From CAYJBH01 sp964369965 (GTDB taxonomy: Bacteria > Bacillota > Clostridia > Oscillospirales > Ruminococcaceae): a stretch of DNA of 64,000 nt. Positions 1 through 8,035 of this stretch are shown one piece after another (positions within the stretch are counted from its first letter, which is position 1; the number at the start of each line of letters is the position of its first letter). The translations under genes and the position numbers were made by a program. The DNA lies in contig CAYJGF010000002.1 of assembly GCA_964369965.1 (NCBI GenBank), positions 62,001 to 126,000 on the forward strand, in the 5' to 3' direction. Below the pieces are notes generated by a model. The model saw nothing but the letters and a program-made list of their open reading frames with translations, ran no database searches and was not told where the DNA came from.

Positions 1-947
1 AATACAAGTTAAGCCGTGAGCAGACCAAAAAGGCGATAGCGATAATTGCCGCCTCAAAAGACAGGGGCGAGCGTTTTATCGCCGAGGCATGCAACTGCGT
101 TATCCCCTCACCTCGTCAGGGCAATATAACCAAGATAAACGCGACCTACACCCTCGACCAGCTCAAACTGCACCCCCGTCAACGCACCGCAATCGAGAAT
201 ATTATCGATCATGTGCGCTATCGCTATAAGGTGTATGACGGTTGGGGGATGGAGAAAAAGTATGCCTACGGCAAAAATGTCGCGGCACTGCTGGTCGGCC
301 CCCCCGGCACCGGCAAGACGATGGCGGTGCACGTCATGAGCAATATGTTAAACCTGCCGTTATATTCCATCAACCTATCGCAGGTGGTGGATAAGTATAT
401 AGGTGAGACGGAAAAACGTCTGGAGGAGATTTTTGAGACGGCGGAGAAGAGCAACGTCATCCTCTTTTTTGACGAGGCGGACTCCATCTTCGGCAAACGC
501 GGTGAGGTGAACGACTCCAAAGACCGCTATGCGAACACCGAGGTGTCCTATATACTACAACGCCTTGAACAGTATGAGGGGATTGTCATTCTCGCCACCA
601 ACCTTAAAAAGAATATCGACGATGCGTTTATGCGCCGTATGCGATATATTGTGGAATTTCCACAGCCCACGCAGGAGTTGCGCCTTGAAATTTGGCGCTC
701 CGTTTTTGCGCCGGAGGTGCCGCTTGGCAACGTCGACCTCGAATTCCTTGCCGAGCAGTTTGAGCTAACCGGCGGTTCCATCAAGAACATTGCGCTCAAT
801 GCGACATTCCTTGCCGCGTCGGATAACCGACCGGTCGGGATAAAGGATATACTGCTCAGCATTCGCAACGAGAATTCAAAACTGGGGAAAACGATGCTAC
901 TGCACGATTTTGATAAATACGCGGTATTGATGGCGGATGTGATATAA
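1..947 (+). CDS. AAA+ ATPase of the eCIS (Afp15/PVC15) type, 5' end outside window
   Basis: The reading frame is open from base 3, so the start lies upstream; 314 residues are visible. They carry Walker A (GPPGTGKT), Walker B with the FFDEAD core, a sensor-1 stretch (ILATNL) and paired arginines in FMRRMR. The wording around them (YIGETEK, FGKRGEV, DRYANTEV, LTGGSIKNIAL) is what I know from the CDC48-like ATPase of extracellular contractile injection systems, which is thought to act in particle assembly or disassembly. It is followed 18 bp later by a giant basic protein, with an AAGGAG site between, suggesting one operon. No sheath, tube or baseplate gene is inside the window, so the eCIS assignment rests on sequence resemblance. 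A generic AAA ATPase is the alternative. Confidence 0.8.
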   Translation, partial: YKLSREQTKKAIAIIAASKDRGERFIAEACNCVIPSPRQGNITKINATYTLDQLKLHPRQRTAIENIIDHVRYRYKVYDGWGMEKKYAYGKNVAALLVGPPGTGKTMAVHVMSNMLNLPLYSINLSQVVDKYIGETEKRLEEIFETAEKSNVILFFDEADSIFGKRGEVNDSKDRYANTEVSYILQRLEQYEGIVILATNLKKNIDDAFMRRMRYIVEFPQPTQELRLEIWRSVFAPEVPLGNVDLEFLAEQFELTGGSIKNIALNATFLAASDNRPVGIKDILLSIRNENSKLGKTMLLHDFDKYAVLMADVI

Positions 948-965
948 TTATAATAAGGAGTGGAC

Positions 966-3900
966 ATGATAACCAAACTGCTGTTCGGTAAAAAGAACAA
1001 GGGTAAAGGTAAAAATAAGAAGAAAAAAGTCACCCCTAAAAAGGTGACCGAGTCTAAAACTCTGCCGATAAAAAACACAAATGAGGGGGAGAGTGTCGAC
1101 CTTTTAAAAAAGGACGGCGAGACGGGCGAGGATTTAGTGCCGGAACTGTCAGAAAAGGAACTACTGTTCATAGCGAGAGCCGAAAAACTAAAAGAGCGCC
1201 GCAAAGGTGCAAAGGACGGCGGCAACGAGCAGATACAAAAACTTATCGACGGGGCTTTGATAAAGCGCAATATAGCCAAGGCGCAGCTTGATCGCATGAC
1301 CATGAAGTCCGGCATAATGTCCGCCAAAAGCGCGAGGAAGCAAAAACAGGCGGAAATTGACAAGATGGACGAGGGGATAAACCGCCTTTTGGATATATCC
1401 GCCTCGATTATGAATAAGGATAAGAATAAGCTCAGCGACGGTAATATCACCCGTCTGCTATCGCTCGCAACCTCGTTTAGCAGCGTTAAAAAGAACAAAG
1501 GCGCTATCGACGAGATTATTGACCGTGCCCTCATGAAAGAATTGGAAATACAAGGGGGTAAAAACCTACCGGATGATGAGGCGAAGGAGGAGCTGAAAAA
1601 GCTCAAAGAGGAGAACAAAGACCCTGTTGAAAGGGAACCGCTCGAGGAGCTGGAGACCTCGATACTTAAAAAGTTGAGCGAGTTTGACGGCGACCCGAGC
1701 GTCGCACCGCTCATAGCGGAGCGCAACAGGATGCAGCGCGAGCACGACCAAATGAAGTATGTCGGCTATACCTACCACAAGCGCAAAGACATGTTGGAGA
1801 AGATCGCCAAGATGGAAAAACGTGTCGAGGCGGCACGGCAGGAGGCTTTTATATTAAAATATGCGTTCCCCGATGTCAAGGAGGGGGAGGTCAACGAGGA
1901 TAGGGATAAACACGTCGCCGAGCTGTCGCGCATAACCGACTATCACAAACGCAAGGACGACGAGGTCAAGCAAAAAGCGGAGAATAAAAAGCTAAAGGAA
2001 GAAGAAAACAAGAAAAAAGAGGAAGAGAAAAAGAAAAAGGACGAGGAGAAGAAGAAAAAAACCGGCGAAAAGACCGATAAAAAAGTGGAAAAATCCAACG
2101 AGAAAAAAGAGGACAACAAAAAAGAGCCGGAGAAGAAAAAAGATAAAAAGGTAAAAAAGGAAGATACCAAGGAGAAAAAGGAAGAAAAAAAGGAAGAGAA
2201 AACAGCGGAAAAAAAGGTCACGGAAAAGCTGGATTCCAAGGAGGATATCGGCGTTATCTCCAAGGCGCATGAGAAAAAGTTCCGCCACACCCTCGCGGTG
2301 CAAATGGGCTTTTTAAAGGCGTCCGACAGCTTAGAATCGCTGGATAAGGACACTAAAGAAAAGCTGGAACTGCTCGTTGACAAGATAGTCTCCCGCCCCG
2401 GTAAGCGCAAACAGGCACAAATTTCACCCCAAAAGATAACCGAGAAAATAGAGGACCTTGATGTCCTGCGTGAAAAAGCGGTAGAGGGCGGCGGATATAA
2501 GGACGAAATTGAGCGGCTGACCACAAAACTGCGCATAGAGCAGACCGAGTTTGATAAGATGAACACGGGCGGCAACTGGAAAGCGTTTAAAAAATCCGGC
2601 CCCAAGGACACCAAAAGACGCAGAATAGAGTGGCTACAAAGCCGCCTGAACGCGCTAATCAACGCGTCCATGGTCATCACCAACAAGGACGCGCATGAGG
2701 ACGACGTCAAAAAGGTCAAGAAAAAGGCGGACAACATCGTCAAAAAGCGATTCGGGCATCAGGGCAAATCGATAGAAAGGCTCAACAAGACGGCGCGATA
2801 CAACACGGCGGTGCAGCTCGGCTTTATCAAGCAGGGGGAGCCACTCGGTGAAAAAACCAAGCTAAAGGTCAAAAAGGTCATCGGTCTCCAGCTGGAAAAA
2901 TCGCCCAGTCAGGGCGTGGAACTCCTCGCGAAGAATGTCCAGGAGGGCATCGGCAAGGTGGAGGACACCGACGAAATTAAGGCACTGCTCAAAAAATATC
3001 ACGACCTGCACGCAAAGCGCGAGAACAAGAAAAAGGAATATTTTGAAATTCACACGCGCGCGTCCATCAACACTGAGGCGGAGGAGCTGGGTAAAAAAAT
3101 CCAGATGCTGCGCCGTGCTCAGTATGCAAAGAACCTCGACAGCGCCGGCAAGGACGATAAGTTCGATGAAATACAGAAAAAGCGCGACGAATACATCAAG
3201 AAAAAGCCGAGCGATACCGACACAAAACAGAATATAAAGGCATTCGACACCGAGCTCGCCAAGATAGACGAGGAGCGCGATAAGGAGGTCACCAAGCGCC
3301 TCGCCGTCAAGATGGGCGTGGTCAAGCCGGATCAAAAGGAGCTGAAAAAGGACACCATCAAGCGATTCGACAAGGTGGTAGCCTTTGGGTACAAGCACGC
3401 CGACCTCAACATCAAGTCCGACATCAACATGAAGGCCATCAAGGAAAAGGCGGCACAGCACCTCAAGGACCGTGAGGAGACGCTAAAGAAGATAGAGGCA
3501 GGCGAGCATGGCGACGACCCACTGCTCAAACGCATTTTCGACAAGTATCGCAGGGCACTTGTCCGCCGCCGCTCGGCACAGCTCAACCTCGACCGACTAA
3601 AACAGGAGCTGGACCCGATAGAGGCGAAAAAGCTGTCCGGTCCAAAACACCATTATAAAAGCAGGGTCAAGGACATGGATCTGCGCCTGCGCCACCTCAT
3701 TGACTGCGCCACCACCGTCATGCGCACAAGGGCGATAGAGGCAAAACAGGCACAGGAACAAAAGGACAAACCGGAACTGCCCACCAACACGGTCAACCCC
3801 AACATAGAGCAGGTTAAAAAGGAGGAGGATCACACCCCGGTGATGACCCTGGCTCTGCTCAACAAGGAAAAGACCGGCGAAAAACTCATATTCCACAGCA

Positions 3901-5903
3901 TGGCGGTCAACATGGGCTATATCAAGCACAACGAAAAACTGCCCGCCCACGTCGAAAAGCAGATGAAACTCATCACAAAACAGGCGAAACTCGCCGTCGT
4001 CGACAGTGAAACCATCCAGACGATGGGTTCCAAGATGGCGGATAAATATGAGGGAGTAGGCGAGGGGGACGAGATACTCACCGCACTCCTCGCCGAGAAA
4101 AAGAAGTGTTTTGACAAACAGGTCGAGCTGGAGGAAAAGGAGGGCAAACACGACAAGGAGATATCCCGTCTGGAGAACAAGGGCAAGGATTTGGAAAAGC
4201 AAATCCGAGAACGTCGCCGAATTTTAGCGGTGGAGAAGTACGGCTTTGAGGGGGACGATGAGGGTCGCGAGCAGTTCTCCAAGATGATAAAAAACCGCGA
4301 CAAGACGCAAAAGGAGAAGGACGACAACGTCAAGAGTGGCAAGACGGACGAAAAGACGATTAAACCGCTCAACAAAAACCTGAAAACTCTCGACAAGGAT
4401 ATCGAGGCGGTGGTGCTCAAAAAGACGGCGAAGATGCTCGGTCTGGACGTCGGCGACACGGTGTTGGAGGATGGCGACCGCGACCGCATCAAAGAGGCTA
4501 TCAAGATGGCGGACCATCAGGCATACATCGAGATTGAGACCAAAAAATTTAAAAAAACCAAGGCATACAAGCGCGTTGTTGAAAAGTACAACAAAGGTGT
4601 CTACAGCGAGGTGCTCCAAAAAAGGATTAAAAACGACGAGTTAGAGCACGACACCGAGGTGGTCGGGCTGGAACTGTCGGAGGACATTAAAAAGGCACTG
4701 AGCGGACTGAAAATTTCCCAAACCGTGACCAAAACCGGCACCAAGGGGCTAAAGACCTTTGCGCCGAAAAATGAGCCCAAGCCGGTCGGCACCGTCTCCA
4801 AGGCGAGCGGCACCGACATTGCAGGCGGTGCCCTGCACGGCGTGTCCGGTCTGCTCGGCGCTGTCGTCAAGGGCATGAAACTCTATGAGTCGGTCAAGCT
4901 CAACTCGGGGCGCAACACCGACATGGCGATTGATATTTTAAAGGCGATCTCCGGCTTCTCCGGCACTATTAAAAGGCTACTTCGCACCACCTCGACCGGC
5001 TTTGGCGACGGCACCGAGGGGGTCAGCCAGAACTTTCTGGAGTTAGGTGTGCCCATTGTTGCCCTTGTCCAGAACGTTGCCAAGATAACCGGCGGAATTG
5101 TGCAGATGGGTCAGTCTTACAAGGCGTTCTGCAAGACCAAGGCAGATCTTAAAAACTATCAGGAGGGTTATAACGCCGGCGACTCGGAAAATGTCGACGC
5201 CTTTGAGATGCTTACTCTTTTAAAAGCATCCTCCAAAAAGACCGGTATCGGGGCGGTGTTTGATACCTCGGCAGGATTTTTTGCCGGTGCGGCATACGGT
5301 TTTGCGCTATCCGGTGTTGCGACCGCCGGTGTCGGAGCCGCGATTGCCGGCATGTGCAAAACGCTGTCTCGATTTATCCGATACTCCAAAAAAGCCTATA
5401 TGATACTTCTTAAGAAAAAGCAGGACGAGAAGTTTATCGAGGGGGTACTCACCGAGGACGAGGCGCAGGAGTATATGCAGACCGACGGCTTCCGCTCCCT
5501 CAAACCGGAGGATCAGGACGTCGTCATAATGCAGAGCTACGGCGCCGGCAAGAAAAAGCACTTTGTCAACATGATGCGCATACTCCACGCTCAGGAGATA
5601 AAGGAGCGCATAGACAACGGCACCATGCGCGAGATTGACAAACGGATAATGCGCACCATCGGCTTTAAATTCGACGCGGACGATACCCACACCTTGAAAG
5701 AGGCGTCGGTGCACGAGATTGCCTTTAAGCTCGGATTTAGCGGCACCAACTGGCTTGATGCCCTGCGCAACGTCGAGGAGATGAAACAGGCAAAACGCGA
5801 GAAAAAGGGTGCGAAAAAGACTAAAGAGGTCAAAAAGATTGGTCGCAAGCAGGCTAAAAAAGGCTTTGACTACAGCGTATCTCCGATGAACGATGCCGTA
5901 TAA
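966..5903 (+). CDS. Giant basic coiled-coil repeat protein (1645 aa), unknown; possible eCIS cargo or structural protein
   Basis: I do not recognise a family. The ATG at 966 is chosen over an in-frame GTG at 960 because AAGGAG (955-960) then sits 5 bp upstream. The protein is very rich in Lys and Glu, with an almost purely charged stretch at about residues 340-425. A degenerate module recurs with cores AVQMGFLK (about 445), AVQLGFIK (about 615), AVKMGVVK (about 780), AVNMGYIK (about 980) and a weaker one near 1155, each with predicted helical hairpins. The last 360 residues change character: three Gly/Ala-rich hydrophobic segments (about 1285-1305, 1360-1385, 1430-1470), then a basic tail. 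No signal peptide. Position after an eCIS-type ATPase suggests a cargo toxin, tape-measure or other particle component; that is inference only. Confidence 0.8.
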   Translation: MITKLLFGKKNKGKGKNKKKKVTPKKVTESKTLPIKNTNEGESVDLLKKDGETGEDLVPELSEKELLFIARAEKLKERRKGAKDGGNEQIQKLIDGALIKRNIAKAQLDRMTMKSGIMSAKSARKQKQAEIDKMDEGINRLLDISASIMNKDKNKLSDGNITRLLSLATSFSSVKKNKGAIDEIIDRALMKELEIQGGKNLPDDEAKEELKKLKEENKDPVEREPLEELETSILKKLSEFDGDPSVAPLIAERNRMQREHDQMKYVGYTYHKRKDMLEKIAKMEKRVEAARQEAFILKYAFPDVKEGEVNEDRDKHVAELSRITDYHKRKDDEVKQKAENKKLKEEENKKKEEEKKKKDEEKKKKTGEKTDKKVEKSNEKKEDNKKEPEKKKDKKVKKEDTKEKKEEKKEEKTAEKKVTEKLDSKEDIGVISKAHEKKFRHTLAVQMGFLKASDSLESLDKDTKEKLELLVDKIVSRPGKRKQAQISPQKITEKIEDLDVLREKAVEGGGYKDEIERLTTKLRIEQTEFDKMNTGGNWKAFKKSGPKDTKRRRIEWLQSRLNALINASMVITNKDAHEDDVKKVKKKADNIVKKRFGHQGKSIERLNKTARYNTAVQLGFIKQGEPLGEKTKLKVKKVIGLQLEKSPSQGVELLAKNVQEGIGKVEDTDEIKALLKKYHDLHAKRENKKKEYFEIHTRASINTEAEELGKKIQMLRRAQYAKNLDSAGKDDKFDEIQKKRDEYIKKKPSDTDTKQNIKAFDTELAKIDEERDKEVTKRLAVKMGVVKPDQKELKKDTIKRFDKVVAFGYKHADLNIKSDINMKAIKEKAAQHLKDREETLKKIEAGEHGDDPLLKRIFDKYRRALVRRRSAQLNLDRLKQELDPIEAKKLSGPKHHYKSRVKDMDLRLRHLIDCATTVMRTRAIEAKQAQEQKDKPELPTNTVNPNIEQVKKEEDHTPVMTLALLNKEKTGEKLIFHSMAVNMGYIKHNEKLPAHVEKQMKLITKQAKLAVVDSETIQTMGSKMADKYEGVGEGDEILTALLAEKKKCFDKQVELEEKEGKHDKEISRLENKGKDLEKQIRERRRILAVEKYGFEGDDEGREQFSKMIKNRDKTQKEKDDNVKSGKTDEKTIKPLNKNLKTLDKDIEAVVLKKTAKMLGLDVGDTVLEDGDRDRIKEAIKMADHQAYIEIETKKFKKTKAYKRVVEKYNKGVYSEVLQKRIKNDELEHDTEVVGLELSEDIKKALSGLKISQTVTKTGTKGLKTFAPKNEPKPVGTVSKASGTDIAGGALHGVSGLLGAVVKGMKLYESVKLNSGRNTDMAIDILKAISGFSGTIKRLLRTTSTGFGDGTEGVSQNFLELGVPIVALVQNVAKITGGIVQMGQSYKAFCKTKADLKNYQEGYNAGDSENVDAFEMLTLLKASSKKTGIGAVFDTSAGFFAGAAYGFALSGVATAGVGAAIAGMCKTLSRFIRYSKKAYMILLKKKQDEKFIEGVLTEDEAQEYMQTDGFRSLKPEDQDVVIMQSYGAGKKKHFVNMMRILHAQEIKERIDNGTMREIDKRIMRTIGFKFDADDTHTLKEASVHEIAFKLGFSGTNWLDALRNVEEMKQAKREKKGAKKTKEVKKIGRKQAKKGFDYSVSPMNDAV

Positions 5904-5917
5904 AAAAGAGGGCTATG

Positions 5918-6559
5918 ATGGATAACAACAGATTTATTTTAGAGCAATTTAAAGAAAAATTGAATGAGTACGGCATGGAGGCTCGTTTGGACAACGACGA
6001 GGATATCTGCGTGTTAAAGGCGGAGCTAAACGACCTCGGCAGGGCGAGCAACAAGGCTTTGATGGAGGTTATGGCACTGCCGTACGAGGTGGAAGAAGGG
6101 CAGGTTATCGTCCAATTTTATACCACTATCGCCATCAATATGCGCGACGACAACATCGCGCCGGCACTGCGAGAGCTCAACACCATGAACGTCACCGTCC
6201 CGGTCGGCGCGGTGCATATCTTTGAGGAGTTTAAGCAGATGTATCACAAGCACTCGGTAGTGTTAAAGGAGGAGTGGAGCGACGAGACAAAGCTTGAGGT
6301 GGCGACCGCCGCACTGCTCAACTGCCTGAATGTGGTAGATTTTATCTATGATGAGGCGCTGATAATCTCCGACGATGTCGCGAACTTGTCTGAATTTCGC
6401 CGACTGGTGGATAAAGAGGCCGAGGCGCGTGAAGAACTCGTGGTGTCGAGTGACATCGGTGAGATGGACGGCGAGGAAATAGCGGAACTTTTGGGTGAGG
6501 ATATGGAAACGTTGATGAACTTCGTCGAGGCACTGGAGGAGGGTAGCGAGGACGAATAA
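5918..6559 (+). CDS. Small acidic protein, YbjN/secretion-chaperone-like, unknown
   Basis: 213 residues, strongly acidic, especially the last 50 (clusters of E and D). No signal peptide or membrane segment. The central part alternates helices and strands (VIVQFYTTIAINM, then VPVGAVHIFEEF), which recalls the YbjN/type III chaperone fold; I cannot prove this by eye. It starts 14 bp after the giant basic protein; GAGGG at 5908-5912 fits the ATG at 5918 better than the one at 5915. An acidic partner encoded next to a very basic large protein fits a dedicated chaperone or immunity-like role, but this is inference. It is followed by a promoter for an unrelated gene, so it ends this operon. Confidence 0.65.
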   Translation: MDNNRFILEQFKEKLNEYGMEARLDNDEDICVLKAELNDLGRASNKALMEVMALPYEVEEGQVIVQFYTTIAINMRDDNIAPALRELNTMNVTVPVGAVHIFEEFKQMYHKHSVVLKEEWSDETKLEVATAALLNCLNVVDFIYDEALIISDDVANLSEFRRLVDKEAEAREELVVSSDIGEMDGEEIAELLGEDMETLMNFVEALEEGSEDE

Positions 6560-6568
6560 CAGTTTTGT

Positions 6569-6597
6569 TTGACATTTTCTCTCGATTTTGGTATAAT
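6569..6597 (+). promoter_or_regulatory. Sigma-A promoter of citrate synthase
   Basis: TTGACA (6569-6574) and TATAAT (6592-6597) separated by 17 bp, both perfect consensus, 30 bp before the citrate synthase start. It separates this gene from the upstream eCIS-like operon. Confidence 0.85.
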
Positions 6598-6627
6598 ATT
6601 TATATTATATAATAAAAAGGAGGGGCA

Positions 6628-7989
6628 ATGGAACATATTATATCTCAGATAACGACCGACATTCTCGAACACACCAAAATCGCTGAAAAAAATAATGTCA
6701 TAGCGCCGGAGCTGTTCAAGGAGCATGAGGTCATGCAGGGGCTAAGGGATAAAAACGGCAAGGGTGTTTTGACCGGCCTCACCAACATTTCCGACGTTGT
6801 CTCCTTCAAAAAGGTGGACGGTGAGATGGTGCCGTGTGAGGGTGAACTATATTATCGCGGCATAAACGTGACCGATATCGTGGACAACTGCATCGAGGAA
6901 AATCGCCACGGATTTGAGGAGATTTCGTATCTCTTGCTTTTCGGTGAGCAGCCAAACGCGGAGAATTGCGAGTGGATGAAGCAGGTATTAAACAAATACC
7001 GCTCACTGCCGGCTCACTTTGTGCGCGATATTATAATGAAGTCGCCCAGCTCCAACATTATGATCAGCCTTGCGCGCGCGGTGCTCAACCTCTATAGCTA
7101 TGACGACAAGGCGGAGGATATATCGCTGTCCAACATTCTGCGCCAGTCCATCGAACTTATAGCGGTGTTCCCCATGATGGCAATCTATAGCTATCAGGCT
7201 TATTGCTACTACCATCGCAACGAGCTTTTCTTTATCCGCCCGCCCAAAGCGGAGCTATCCACCGCCGAGAATATTCTACAGATGTTGCGCCCCGACGGGG
7301 TTTATACCGCTTTAGAGGCACAGGTACTGGACGTTGCGTTGATACTCCATGCCGAACACGGTGGCGGTAACAACTCCACCTTTACCACACGCGTTGTATC
7401 CACCGCCGGCACCGATACATATTCCGCCATAGCGGCAGGTCTATCCTCACTCAAAGGCCCAAAACACGGCGGCGCGAATATCAAGGTGGTCGCCATGTTC
7501 GAGGATATGAAACAGCACCTTGAGGATTGGGAAGACGACGCGCAAATCTCGGCATATCTCGAGAAATTGCTCGACAAACAGGGTTTTGATAAAAGTGGTC
7601 TTATATATGGCATGGGGCACGCGGTCTATTCACTGTCCGACCCGAGAACCGAGATTTTTAAACGCTTTGTAAAGAGCCTGTCCGCCAGCAAAGGTCGGGA
7701 AAAGGAGTATAATTTATATAGCAAAGTCGCGACACTCGCACCGAAGATCATCGGCGACCGTCGCAAGATATATAAAGGTGTCGCCGCGAATATCGATTTT
7801 TACAGCGGCTTTGTCTATGACATGTTGGATCTGCCAAAAGAGCTTTTTACACCGCTTTTTGCCATCTCCCGCGTGGTCGGTTGGTCGGCACACCGCATGG
7901 AGGAGCTGGAGAGCGCCGGCAAGATAATTCGCCCGGCATACAAACCGGTCACACCGCATAAAGAATATGTTAAGTTGAGCGATAGATAG
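6628..7989 (+). CDS. gltA: Citrate synthase
   Basis: 453 residues. Condenses acetyl-CoA and oxaloacetate to citrate in the cytoplasm. Family signatures are visible: the HAEHGGGNNSTF stretch (first catalytic His region), the GPKHGGAN block with the second His, and GMGHAVY near residue 330. The N-terminal 60 residues before the conserved fold are longer than in E. coli GltA, as is usual for the clostridial branch. Start supported by AAAGGAGG at 6616-6622. Transcribed alone from its own consensus promoter and closed by a strong hairpin, so it is monocistronic. No aconitase or isocitrate dehydrogenase nearby; in such anaerobes it probably feeds glutamate synthesis. A methylcitrate synthase is a less likely alternative. 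Confidence 0.92.
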   Translation: MEHIISQITTDILEHTKIAEKNNVIAPELFKEHEVMQGLRDKNGKGVLTGLTNISDVVSFKKVDGEMVPCEGELYYRGINVTDIVDNCIEENRHGFEEISYLLLFGEQPNAENCEWMKQVLNKYRSLPAHFVRDIIMKSPSSNIMISLARAVLNLYSYDDKAEDISLSNILRQSIELIAVFPMMAIYSYQAYCYYHRNELFFIRPPKAELSTAENILQMLRPDGVYTALEAQVLDVALILHAEHGGGNNSTFTTRVVSTAGTDTYSAIAAGLSSLKGPKHGGANIKVVAMFEDMKQHLEDWEDDAQISAYLEKLLDKQGFDKSGLIYGMGHAVYSLSDPRTEIFKRFVKSLSASKGREKEYNLYSKVATLAPKIIGDRRKIYKGVAANIDFYSGFVYDMLDLPKELFTPLFAISRVVGWSAHRMEELESAGKIIRPAYKPVTPHKEYVKLSDR

Positions 7990-8000
7990 AAATTATAAAA

Positions 8001-8035
8001 GCACCACCGTGGCGAGCTTGCCACGGTGGTGTTTG
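8001..8035. terminator. Bidirectional Rho-independent terminator
   Basis: A perfect 11-12 bp GC-rich stem (arms 8002-8013 and 8020-8031) with a 6-nt loop, followed by TTT on the + strand and preceded by AAAA (UUUU on the - strand). It lies between the convergent ends of citrate synthase and the GH106-like gene. Confidence 0.85.

Noticed and set aside
548..1726. 392-aa Ser/Phe-rich open frame opposite the giant basic protein
   Set aside because: Mirror of Lys/Glu-rich codons on the other strand.
4797..5400. C-terminal hydrophobic region of the giant protein as a phage tape-measure domain
   Set aside because: Suggestive Gly/Ala-rich helices only; no recognisable tape-measure motif, so not claimed.
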